From contig CACNGE010000012.1 of assembly GCA_902619855.1 (NCBI GenBank), positions 1-42,342 of the forward strand: a stretch of DNA of 42,342 bases. The letters run 5' to 3'. Positions 1 through 8,430 of this stretch are shown here, in pieces (the first letter of the stretch is position 1; the number at the start of each line of letters is the position of its first letter). The position numbers and the translations under genes were made by a program. The stretch is from an uncultured Bacteroidota bacterium (lineage in GTDB: Bacteria > Bacteroidota > Bacteroidia > Flavobacteriales > Flavobacteriaceae). The notes below the pieces were generated by a model, which was not told the origin of the DNA, made no database searches, and was given only the letters and a program-made list of their open reading frames with translations.

Positions 1-398
1 TCCATATCAACAACACTATTGATGTTATCGATTAATAAGTTGCAACTGCGGATGCCGTCCCATAATGACCCTTGATATTTACCGCCACCATAGCCACTCC
101 AATAGTTCATGATGGGATCATCTGCATTTTGTTCTCCCTTCATCAGTTTGATTGAGTTTGGCTCTTTTGCGAAGGGCGTCGTGATTTCATCACTAGCCAA
201 TGCAAAAGTTCCATATAAATCATCGTTTTGCGGAAGATAACTATAGCAAGTTACAAGCGCTGTGTAAGCCGCATCCTTACGTTCAAACATCAAGGACACT
301 TCTTGTGTTCGGTCTGGCACGATATCCAAATAATCATTACAACCTAAAAAACTGAAAATAATCGCTAATCCGAAAATAGGTTTACATAAATTCTTCAT
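1..398 (-). CDS. SusD/RagB-family outer-membrane lipoprotein, N-terminal part (runs off left edge)
   Basis: Reading the minus strand from an ATG at 396-398 gives an open frame to the window edge, about 132 residues. It begins with a lipoprotein signal peptide: short basic n-region, hydrophobic stretch, then a lipobox FLGC followed by NDYLD. The mature start (YLD..PD..) and the phrase about a 'LWDGIRSCNLLIDNI' segment are typical of the SusD N-terminal TPR-like region. SusD proteins sit on the cell surface, bind glycan and form the lid of the SusC transporter. The gene follows the susC stop codon with only 2 bases between, so the two are surely co-transcribed. The C-terminal three quarters lie outside the window. 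The substrate cannot be told from this fragment. Confidence 0.88.
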   Translation of the reverse strand, partial: MKNLCKPIFGLAIIFSFLGCNDYLDIVPDRTQEVSLMFERKDAAYTALVTCYSYLPQNDDLYGTFALASDEITTPFAKEPNSIKLMKGEQNADDPIMNYWSGYGGGKYQGSLWDGIRSCNLLIDNINSVVDM

Positions 399-400
399 AA

Positions 401-3400
401 TTAAAAGTTTAGCTGTAATCCAACATTAATAACACGTTGAGGCGGATATCCTAGTCCGTTTCCCCCCATCTCGCTATCCCATAATTCAAAAGAACTTATA
501 TTAAGTAAGTTCAGACCACTCAAATACAACCTTGTGTTGACAGAGTTGGTTTTGAATATAGATTCTGGAATTGTATACCCCAATTCGATATTCTTTAGCC
601 GAATAAATGAACCACTAGCAAGCCACCAAGTTGAATCATGATTGTTGTTGTCGACGATTTCAGTAGATAATCTAGGCCAGAAGGCATAGGGATCAGGATT
701 ATTCTCTGTCCAGTTATTATCGATAACCACACTCAATGCATTGCGTTCATTAATAAAGGGAGCAATATCATTGGGATTGATAAAGAAAGAAGTTTTAGAA
801 GCCCCCTGAAAAAAGAAAGAGAAATCAATTCCCTTGTATCCAATTGAAGCGCCAAATCCATAGATTATTTCTGGAACAAATGGATCACCAATAGGAACGC
901 GATCTAATTCATTTATTTTACCATCTTCATTGACATCTTTGTATTTGATATCTCCAGGAAGATAAGTGTTTTGATTTCCAGACAAACCATTAAATTGCTC
1001 TGGCGAACTGTCAATATCTGCCTGATCAACAAATAATCGTTCTGCTATATAACCTCGAGGCTGGTTGGTATGATAACCAACAGCACTTAAATAATCGTAC
1101 TGGTATTGGGGTTCGTTTCGAACGACAACCTCGTTTGTTGCATAAGTAAAGGTTCCTCTTCCTGTAATAAAAAATCCATTCGAAAACGATTTGTTGTAAT
1201 CCACAGCAACATCAACACCATGAGATTTGACTTTACCAGTATTGCTGCTAATAACTGTAGTGAGCCCAGCTGTTTCTGGAAAAACTGGCCGAGATTCATA
1301 AATTTTTTCTCGGTTTTCAGTAAAATAATCCACCTGAATCATCAGCGAATTCAACAACTCCAATTCGAGTCCGTAATTGGTTTTTTTAGCAACTTCCCAA
1401 GTCACGTTGGGGTTAGAGTAGCGATTGATATTATAGCCATTATAATAATTTCCATAGTCCTCACCCCAGGCATATCCGCGTCCCCCGTCATTTAGATTCA
1501 CGTCTGACAAATAAAAAAATCGATCACTGGCTGCGGCAATATTGTCATTTCCGACAAGTCCATAAGTATACTTTAGTTTAAGCAATGAAATCGACTGAAA
1601 GATCTTCGAGAAAAAAGTTTCGTTAGAAACGATCCACCCCACGCCAGCAGAAGGGAAGAAGCCATATCGATTGTTCTCTGCAAACTTTTCAGATCCATTG
1701 TAACCAAAGTTTGCCTCTACAAAATATCGATCGTCATAACCATAAGTTGCCCTTCCAGAAACCCCCATGTTTCTAGACGGCAAATTTGAAAGAGCAGACC
1801 CCCCCGAAATGGTATTTAAGGACTCACTAAAATTAAAAACAATTAATCCGCCAACTTGGTGTTTGTCAGTAAACAAACGATCATATTGAGAAACAAACTC
1901 ATAATAGTAATTGCTGTTTACATAGTTATTTGTCTGATTCTCGTTTAAATATTCCGTTCCTTCTTGAATCTGATAAAGTTTATTTTCAATCCCAGTATCC
2001 GTTTGTGTTTCTGTGACACCATAATAAAATGGAGTAAAACTCCTTCTGTTTTCAGTTGACGAATAGCTTTTTATGGCGGCCAGTGCACGTAGGGATAGTC
2101 CTTCTGTAATAAAGCTTAAATCTTGTTCGATTTGGACTTGAGATAAGATTGTTGAGGTAAATCGATTATTGTACCCTCGAACCATTTCCGCATACGGGTT
2201 GACAAAACCGCCGTTCCCCTTATTGCCAAATAAAGTATGATTAAACTTTTGATTTGATTCTTCATCAAAAGTGTAGAATTTTGGAAAGTTGACAGGACTT
2301 GCCTGTGCAACCATCCCAAAAATACCACCAGCATCAGAGATCGGCCCATTGTAACGCTCAAATAATGAATTGAACTTAACAGCAATCTCGGTTGTTTTAG
2401 TCAAATTGATATTGATATTGGCCCGAAGATTGGATAGATTAATATCGATGTTATTGTTAAAGTTGTTTAAGGGATCTACTTTCAGAAGTCCAGTGTCATT
2501 GTTGTGAGATGCGGATAGGTAATATTGTGCAACATCACCACCACCGTTTACGTTTAAATTTAATTTTCTATTTAAAGTGTAGTCTTTAAATAATTCATCA
2601 TACCAATTGATGTTTGGATAGATTTCAGGATTAAGTCCGTTTCGTGTAGATTCAATTTTGTTTTTACTAAAAGCTAAAGGCGCCGAGGGATCTCGCAGCC
2701 GTAATGCGCGATTATACAATTCCATATAATCAACTCCATCTAAAAAGTCAGGGGTTTGTGAGGGAGCGGATTGGGCAACTTCATATCGTAAAGAAACCTT
2801 TGCCTTCCCTTTAACACCTTCTTTGGTAGTTACAAGTATCACGCCATTCGCACCCCTCGCTCCGTATAAGGATGTTGCAGTGGCATCTTTCATGATCGAA
2901 AAACTAGCAATATTGTCAGGCTCGATACGAGCGAGATCATATGAACTTACTTCGAGACCGTCTATAAGAATGAGAGGGTTGTTGGACGTGCCAAATGAGG
3001 TAATTCCGCGTATAAAAAATTCTGCATTGTCTGCTCCTGGTTCACCCGATCGTTGATATGAAATAACTCCAGCCAGACGCCCTGCAAATGAAGCTGTTAA
3101 ATTTGAACTAGGTTGTTTGAGCTCTGAAGGTTTAATTGTATTAATCGAACCAATGACACTGCTTTTCTTTTGCTTTTGAAAGGCAACGACTTGAACTTCC
3201 TCAAGACTTTCGACATTTTCATTTAGGATAATATCTAAATAGCGACGACCATTAATCGTAATTATTTGTGTTTCAAATCCTAAGTAAGAGAAAACAAGAG
3301 AACTTTCTGAAGAACTTGTAGTTAAAACATAGTTTCCGTCAAGATCAGAAACAACTCCGTTGGTTGTGTTTTCCTCCACGACAGTTACACCTGGTAGTGA

Positions 3401-3511
3401 TGTGCCACTCTCATCTACAATAGTTCCAGAAATCAAGTGGCCCTGTGCAAATATGGAGTGAAAACTAAGTAGGGACAGTATGAAGCTTAAAAGGTAAAAT
3501 TTGTTTTTCAT
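401..3511 (-). CDS. SusC/RagA-family TonB-linked outer-membrane transporter
   Basis: Protein of 1036 residues from the ATG at 3509-3511. A signal peptide (MKNKFYLLSF..., cleavage near FAQ at 23) is followed by a carboxypeptidase-D-like regulatory domain (about 26-100), a TonB plug with the SusC hallmark YGARGANGVILVTTK, and a long beta-barrel ending in ...VGLQLNF with a terminal aromatic residue. The family imports oligosaccharides or peptides across the outer membrane together with SusD, energised by TonB-ExbBD. The frame stays open upstream to 3598, but those extra 29 residues would lie inside a transcription terminator and precede a perfect signal peptide, so the later ATG is preferred. 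The partner SusD begins 2 bases after the stop. Substrate unknown. Confidence 0.94.
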   Translation of the reverse strand: MKNKFYLLSFILSLLSFHSIFAQGHLISGTIVDESGTSLPGVTVVEENTTNGVVSDLDGNYVLTTSSSESSLVFSYLGFETQIITINGRRYLDIILNENVESLEEVQVVAFQKQKKSSVIGSINTIKPSELKQPSSNLTASFAGRLAGVISYQRSGEPGADNAEFFIRGITSFGTSNNPLILIDGLEVSSYDLARIEPDNIASFSIMKDATATSLYGARGANGVILVTTKEGVKGKAKVSLRYEVAQSAPSQTPDFLDGVDYMELYNRALRLRDPSAPLAFSKNKIESTRNGLNPEIYPNINWYDELFKDYTLNRKLNLNVNGGGDVAQYYLSASHNNDTGLLKVDPLNNFNNNIDINLSNLRANININLTKTTEIAVKFNSLFERYNGPISDAGGIFGMVAQASPVNFPKFYTFDEESNQKFNHTLFGNKGNGGFVNPYAEMVRGYNNRFTSTILSQVQIEQDLSFITEGLSLRALAAIKSYSSTENRRSFTPFYYGVTETQTDTGIENKLYQIQEGTEYLNENQTNNYVNSNYYYEFVSQYDRLFTDKHQVGGLIVFNFSESLNTISGGSALSNLPSRNMGVSGRATYGYDDRYFVEANFGYNGSEKFAENNRYGFFPSAGVGWIVSNETFFSKIFQSISLLKLKYTYGLVGNDNIAAASDRFFYLSDVNLNDGGRGYAWGEDYGNYYNGYNINRYSNPNVTWEVAKKTNYGLELELLNSLMIQVDYFTENREKIYESRPVFPETAGLTTVISSNTGKVKSHGVDVAVDYNKSFSNGFFITGRGTFTYATNEVVVRNEPQYQYDYLSAVGYHTNQPRGYIAERLFVDQADIDSSPEQFNGLSGNQNTYLPGDIKYKDVNEDGKINELDRVPIGDPFVPEIIYGFGASIGYKGIDFSFFFQGASKTSFFINPNDIAPFINERNALSVVIDNNWTENNPDPYAFWPRLSTEIVDNNNHDSTWWLASGSFIRLKNIELGYTIPESIFKTNSVNTRLYLSGLNLLNISSFELWDSEMGGNGLGYPPQRVINVGLQLNF

Positions 3512-3536
3512 CGAGTAATTAAATGCAAAAAAATAC

Positions 3537-3566
3537 AAAAAAAAACCCACCCGTGAGGATGGGTTT
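3537..3566 (-). terminator. Rho-independent terminator after the T9SS protein gene, before susC
   Basis: On the minus strand a 10-bp stem AAACCCATCC / GGGTGGGTTT with loop TCAC runs straight into nine Ts. One pair is G-U in the minus-strand RNA but would be a C-A mismatch in the plus-strand RNA, which supports minus orientation. It starts 16 bases after the stop of the gene at 3582 and ends about 25 bases before the susC start, so it either ends that transcript or tunes how much susCD is read through. Confidence 0.85.
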
Positions 3567-3581
3567 AAATTACAAATATTA

Positions 3582-4856
3582 CTAGTTGTCTTTGACAAGC
3601 TTAATTGAACCTGTTTTATCTCCAGAATTCAATTTAACCATATAAACACCTTTATTCAATGATGTAACATCAATTCTAAAATTATTACTATATGGACTTG
3701 ATTTTTTTACAACCCGACCAGTTAAGTCATGAATTCGATAACTGTCAATTGAATCAGCAGAGTTTATATTTACAAAATCTGTTGCTGGATTTGGATAAAC
3801 TGTAAAATCAGTTAAGTTGTTTTCTTTTAATGAAAATGTGGAAAAAACTCCAAACTCTATGTCGTCAATTTCAAAAACATCAAGGCTTGGGTCAGCGTTT
3901 GGCTCAGTTTGTGGATCAAAGAAAAACACAATTCTATCCCAATTTGTATTTGTTTTGTCGCTTAAGTCAACTAAAAAAGTTTGCCATGACCCTACATTGT
4001 CGTAATGAAGGTCTGCTTTCTTTCTATTTGGATCACCATCAGAAAGATCCCAAACTTCAACATTATCCCACCACTGACTTCCAGGCTGTAATTTAAACAT
4101 AATTTTAGACTCTCTTAACCCTTTAATTTTAAATCTAAAACCCTTGTCTGCGCCAGATAAATCCATTGAGCTAAAACCTGCTGCGGGCAAAGAAAAATAA
4201 ACTTGAGCCCAGTCACTTTTATTTCCATCATTATTAGGGCCACAAACATTTGAAGCAATAGCAACTCCATTTGAAACAGAAACATTAGCGTGATCTGCTG
4301 AACCCCATCCACAAGATTCTGTAACGTTGATAACAAAAGATGTTGTAGCAGTTAATGTTAATGTTTGACCTCCATCAGAGTAAATCAAATCATCAATATA
4401 ATAGCTTTGAACTATTTTTTGTTGTTTGCTGGGGAAAATTTCAATAGCGCTGTATTTATCATCTTCTACTTTAGTTGACAGGTCAATTGTTACAGGAGCC
4501 CAACCAGTTCCAGATGGGGTAAAATCAACCTCTACATCGCCTGAACCACATTTAGAACCTGTAAGCTTAAAAATGGACGGATGTGTATCATCACTGTAAT
4601 AATCAAATGTAAAAGTTTTAGTTCCACTTGTAGAAAAATCAACATAATTGGTGAGGTTAAACACAACTCTAGACCAATCGTCTGTGCCATTTTTTGAAAT
4701 CTTACCTACATTGTCTGAATTATCATCAGGATTAGCAACAATTTCGAAACTAGCTCCACTGTGTGTATCAGTACTTACAGCTGATTCAAAATCCAAAGTA
4801 ATTTGAGCATTAGAAATAAAAGAAATTAGTGATACAAAAAGTATAATTTTTTTCAT
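3582..4856 (-). CDS. T9SS-secreted protein with two carbohydrate-binding-like beta-sandwich regions
   Basis: 424 residues. A signal peptide (MKKIILFVSLISFISNAQ) is followed by two related-looking beta-rich regions, about 19-165 and 170-340. Each is rich in aromatic and acidic residues and closes with a YIDDL.Y or FEIDDIEFG strand, as in family-11/4-9-type carbohydrate-binding jelly rolls. The last ~80 residues are a type A T9SS sorting domain (YPNPATDFVNI..., DLTGRVVKK, LNKGVYMVKL). It is therefore probably exported and anchored on the cell surface or released. No catalytic motif was recognised, so a glycan-binding accessory protein of the SusCD locus is the best inference. It lies between the regulator gene and susC and has its own promoter with direct repeats. 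Confidence 0.8.
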   Translation of the reverse strand: MKKIILFVSLISFISNAQITLDFESAVSTDTHSGASFEIVANPDDNSDNVGKISKNGTDDWSRVVFNLTNYVDFSTSGTKTFTFDYYSDDTHPSIFKLTGSKCGSGDVEVDFTPSGTGWAPVTIDLSTKVEDDKYSAIEIFPSKQQKIVQSYYIDDLIYSDGGQTLTLTATTSFVINVTESCGWGSADHANVSVSNGVAIASNVCGPNNDGNKSDWAQVYFSLPAAGFSSMDLSGADKGFRFKIKGLRESKIMFKLQPGSQWWDNVEVWDLSDGDPNRKKADLHYDNVGSWQTFLVDLSDKTNTNWDRIVFFFDPQTEPNADPSLDVFEIDDIEFGVFSTFSLKENNLTDFTVYPNPATDFVNINSADSIDSYRIHDLTGRVVKKSSPYSNNFRIDVTSLNKGVYMVKLNSGDKTGSIKLVKDN

Positions 4857-4933
4857 AATTTATGTTTTATGTTATCAAATATGAAAAAAAATATGAGGTT
4901 GCTAAAAAAACAGCCCCCTAATTAGGTACTACA

Positions 4934-4966
4934 CAAATATAAAGAACCCTACAAAAACCCTACAAA
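4934..4966 (-). promoter_or_regulatory. Promoter with tandem 11-bp direct repeats (probable operator)
   Basis: On the minus strand an 11-bp unit TTTGTAGGGTT is present twice head to tail (plus-strand AACCCTACAAA at 4945-4955 and 4956-4966), beginning 1 base after the regulator stop codon. It is followed by a perfect Bacteroidota -7 box TATATTTG (plus CAAATATA, 4934-4941). The outer repeat supplies a TTTG 21 bases upstream of the -7 box. A palindrome CCTAATTAGG at 4917-4926 lies near the expected transcript start. Period 11, one helical turn, fits binding by a dimeric HTH protein, probably the neighbouring regulator (inference). Confidence 0.6.
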
Positions 4967-4967
4967 T

Positions 4968-7739
4968 TTAAATACTGTTTAGGTATTGATTTAAGTCTGA
5001 TCTGTCTTTTAATTCAAGTTTTTTTCGTAAGCGGTAACGAGTCATTTCCAAACTCTTAACATTAATGCCTAAAAATTCTGCCATTTGCTTTGTGGGCATT
5101 TGCATTTTGATAAACGCACAAATACGTTTATCGTTAACGCTAAGCTTGGGATGCAACTTGTTAAGTTTATTAAAAAAATCTGGATTTGATTTTTTAAAGT
5201 GATAATCAAATTTTACCCAGTCATTGGATTCTTTAAACTGTCGCTCAATTTTATTAACAATTTCACGAACTTTTAGGGGAAGCCCATCTTTGTTATTTGT
5301 ATTATTTGAACTAAAAATATATTCTCTTAACGTTGATAAAAGCTTGTTTTTTTGAATATTAGTGTATGCCTGAAAAGCCAATTCATTACTTTTTTTCTCA
5401 ACTTCTAATTTTAATTTTTCACGCTTAATTTCAAGAAATTTCTTTTCGGCATTTATGTTGTAAACATAACCTAAAATATAAAACCCAAGTGCGATTAGTA
5501 TTAGATATACAACAATAGCCGCACTAGAGAAATACCAAACTGGTAAAACTACAAATGAATAAGTCAGCATCTCAGAATGATTCCCTTGCAAATCATTCGT
5601 CCGTATTTCGATATTATATCTATCAGTACTTAAACTAGAAAGAGTTAATTTGTTTTGTTCAGGCAAAATATTCCAAATACTGTCCCCTTGTATCTTCCAT
5701 TCTACAACATGATGTGGATTATAAATATAATCCGGAATAAAAAAATCAAACTCAATTGTGTTGGATTCAAATGAAATTTTCTGTTGACCACTATGATTCC
5801 AATCAAGAAGTTTCATATCAGACATGCCCTTATTATATATTCTATTTACAATGGGTTTAGGGACCTCTTTAGTGTTGTTTAAACTTTGTTTTTCATTCTC
5901 TTTTTCAATTTCATAAACTAGTGTTTTGTTATTTGTATTAACAATATAATATTTGTCTCTAATCTTAGACAGTTTTGAAAAGTCTCCTTTTGAATCGATT
6001 AATTTGCTGCCAAAAGATGATAAATTAATTGTCGGCGTAGAGTTTGAATCATTGAGTATTCCTAAACGTCCAGAAGCAGAAAAGAGGATGTCATCATCAA
6101 GCGTAACAAAAGACTCAAAATTCTCTAACTTGGAAAATATTGAATTGTATTTTTTTGATTCATAAAAAAGTTTATCGGAGTATTCATACTTAAAAAAAGA
6201 CTCCGAATTATAAAAAACTAATTCTTCATTGATCTTGAAGAAGTAGCTATAAGAATTATTTTTGTCACCCTTGAGTTGGTCATAAAACGAAAATGATTCG
6301 ATTTCCTCAAAACTCTCAGAAAGCGACATCAAGAAAAACCCTTTTGCAGGATGGCAAACCCATAGGTGAGATTTGTCAAATTCCATGAATCTTGAAGAAT
6401 CCCAAAAACCATCCAGACGTTTATTGAAATACCACTTTTTTTCTTTTCTTTTTAATATTAATATCCCATTGTAGGTTCCGCAAAATATTACATTTTTATC
6501 TCTAGGGTGTTGTCTAAAATTCCAAACACCAGATGTTAGATGAAATGCTTTAAATCTACCATTTTGATAAGTATATATTCCTTTTTCGTGTCCAATAAAA
6601 ATATAATCATCAACTTGCTCTATGTCCCAATTTACTCCCTCACTCCCTGGAATCAATGAAAAATTAGAACTTGCAACCGTTAGGTCCATTTCATAGAGAC
6701 CTGCATCAGTCGCTTTTAATAAAGTTTTACCAGCTAAGTGGTAGTCATTACTAGAACCCAAAAAGCCTGTTACAGGCAAAACAGATGCAATGGATTCTAT
6801 AACAATATCTATACCTAAATCAGTTGTTACCCAAATATTTTTCGAATCAATAAATAAGGATTTTATTGAATTACTTGACAAACCTTTTTCTTTTGAAATC
6901 ATGTCAAGAAATTCAAATTGATCGTCTAAAATAATAATGCCATTCCTTTCAGTTCCAATTAAAACCTGATTTGAATCAAGAATTACAGCAGATTTAACTT
7001 TTATATTTTTTAATGTTTTTTCATTTACTAGGCGACCAGAATCTTGAATGGTTAATAATTTACCGTTTTCGGTGATCAACAATTTATCTTTTTCTTTAAA
7101 CGAATCAAAGAAGACTACACTCGTACTATTTAAGCCTAGAGATAATACTTGAGTGAAGGCTTGGTTTTCGTATCTAAAGATGTCACCACTGTAGTTTCCA
7201 GCAAATAACTTGTCATTAACAAGAAACAATTTCCACAAAAAATCTGGTGCGTTCTCAATTTTGTATGAATTATCAGAGGGGTCATAAAAATACAATTGGT
7301 TGTGGGCATGAAACACAATTTTATCTTCGTATGGCAAAATATTTGAAAAAATTGGTTGCGTATAGTCATCAGAGGATGGTTCTTTGTAGTAGATCGAATG
7401 ATAGTTATATTCTCCATAATCAGATCGAATCCATTTCCCAAAACCTCCATATCCGCAGGAGTAAATCAGGGAGTCACTCTGAACATATATATCTTCTAAA
7501 TCTGTCTGCTTGCCAAAATTATATTTGATGTGATTCTTTCCATCTGTTTCCACTAGGCCAGAGTGAGTGGCCATGAAGAATATCCCAGATTCGTTTTTAT
7601 CGATTTGATTGACATCTTCTGATTTGAAATCTGAAAAAGGAATATTGTGTATAAATGGGATAAGCTTATCATGAAGCTGACCCAAACAGAAGTTGGTAGT
7701 AAGGGTTAATAGTAGAATGATTAATTTTCTAAAAAACAA
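4968..7739 (-). CDS. Membrane-spanning one-component regulator: periplasmic sensor, triple-tyrosine domain, LuxR-type HTH
   Basis: 923 residues. N-terminal signal sequence (MFFRKLIILLLTLTTNFCLG), then about 700 residues of WD-like repeats including Reg_prop-type stretches (GLSSNSIKSLFIDSKNIWVT), a Y_Y_Y-like domain just before one membrane helix at about 736-758, a cytoplasmic coiled coil (about 764-800), and a C-terminal LuxR-type HTH (about 866-915, with PTKQMAEFLGI and SLEMTRYRLRKKL). There is no histidine kinase or receiver domain, so signal and DNA binding are in one polypeptide. Such proteins are commonly found beside SusCD loci in flavobacteria. The start is a TTG at 7737-7739; no upstream in-frame ATG was found. 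It probably senses the glycan in the periplasm and acts on the promoter at 4934-4966. Confidence 0.88.
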   Translation of the reverse strand: MFFRKLIILLLTLTTNFCLGQLHDKLIPFIHNIPFSDFKSEDVNQIDKNESGIFFMATHSGLVETDGKNHIKYNFGKQTDLEDIYVQSDSLIYSCGYGGFGKWIRSDYGEYNYHSIYYKEPSSDDYTQPIFSNILPYEDKIVFHAHNQLYFYDPSDNSYKIENAPDFLWKLFLVNDKLFAGNYSGDIFRYENQAFTQVLSLGLNSTSVVFFDSFKEKDKLLITENGKLLTIQDSGRLVNEKTLKNIKVKSAVILDSNQVLIGTERNGIIILDDQFEFLDMISKEKGLSSNSIKSLFIDSKNIWVTTDLGIDIVIESIASVLPVTGFLGSSNDYHLAGKTLLKATDAGLYEMDLTVASSNFSLIPGSEGVNWDIEQVDDYIFIGHEKGIYTYQNGRFKAFHLTSGVWNFRQHPRDKNVIFCGTYNGILILKRKEKKWYFNKRLDGFWDSSRFMEFDKSHLWVCHPAKGFFLMSLSESFEEIESFSFYDQLKGDKNNSYSYFFKINEELVFYNSESFFKYEYSDKLFYESKKYNSIFSKLENFESFVTLDDDILFSASGRLGILNDSNSTPTINLSSFGSKLIDSKGDFSKLSKIRDKYYIVNTNNKTLVYEIEKENEKQSLNNTKEVPKPIVNRIYNKGMSDMKLLDWNHSGQQKISFESNTIEFDFFIPDYIYNPHHVVEWKIQGDSIWNILPEQNKLTLSSLSTDRYNIEIRTNDLQGNHSEMLTYSFVVLPVWYFSSAAIVVYLILIALGFYILGYVYNINAEKKFLEIKREKLKLEVEKKSNELAFQAYTNIQKNKLLSTLREYIFSSNNTNNKDGLPLKVREIVNKIERQFKESNDWVKFDYHFKKSNPDFFNKLNKLHPKLSVNDKRICAFIKMQMPTKQMAEFLGINVKSLEMTRYRLRKKLELKDRSDLNQYLNSI

Positions 7740-7788
7740 AACTTTATAAAATAAACTATATTAAAGGATGAAATTACATGTTCAAAAT

Positions 7789-7816
7789 CAAATATAATAT
7801 TTTCAATTAATTACAA
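7789..7816 (-). promoter_or_regulatory. Probable promoter of the LuxR-type regulator gene
   Basis: Minus strand: perfect -7 box TATATTTG (plus 7789-7796) with a TTG (plus CAA 7814-7816) 17 bases upstream. It predicts a leader of about 45 nt before the TTG start at 7739. Assigned by similarity to the Bacteroidota consensus TTTG-N17..23-TAnnTTTG. Confidence 0.45.
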
Positions 7817-8430
7817 GGAATTTAAACTTTATAATAGGTGAAATTTGGTTCGTGTTACTGCAGGACAATAATATTTATTTTTCAATCACAATAATTTGAT
7901 ATCAATCACATTTAGTTAAGCTAGTAACTGAATAAAATGTACTTAAATGTAGGGTCTAAAATTTTAAATAAATCTTGAAAATGAATTGTTAGATGATGTT
8001 AGTAAGGTTGGCCCAAAATCAAGTCAAAATTTACAGATGAAAAATGAGATCAAGGACAAATTGTTATTGAAACAGTAACAATGATATGGCTTTATAGTAT
8101 TTACAACTTGGATTTATATTCATTCAATTAGGATACAGGATTTAGTACAGACCTATATCCTATAGCTCAAGACATTTTTGATAGTCATAATTCAAATTAC
8201 AAGTTTTAAAAACATCCATATTTTCACTAAAATAGTTCTATTTCACTCACCTCTGCTCCGAAAATTATTCCAAAAATAATTTTTTGTTTTTGAAAAAAAT
8301 ATTTCATGTCAACTAATAAAATTAGTGTAGCATTTTTAATGAATTTATACCATTAACTGTAAGTTATAATTTAAGTTTCAAATTTTTATTCAAAAAATTT
8401 TTAGAATGATTTTACTACATTTACAGAGCT
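7817..8430 (+). other. Gene-free AT-rich stretch, possibly a worn-out gene
   Basis: No open frame of useful length on either strand. Between about 7975 and 8210 the plus strand has protein-like segments in shifting frames (for example LENELLDDVSKVGPKSS, then DTGFSTDLYPIAQDIFDS) broken by stops, which could be a decayed gene of unknown family. A weak AT hairpin AAAATTATT / AATAATTTT followed by Ts lies near 8259-8286. A near-consensus -7 box TACATTTA (8416-8423) sits 7 bases before the next start codon. Confidence 0.35.

Noticed and set aside
3512-3598. N-terminal extension of SusC by 29 residues from an upstream start
   Set aside because: The extension would be translated through a transcription terminator and places 29 residues before a perfect signal peptide.
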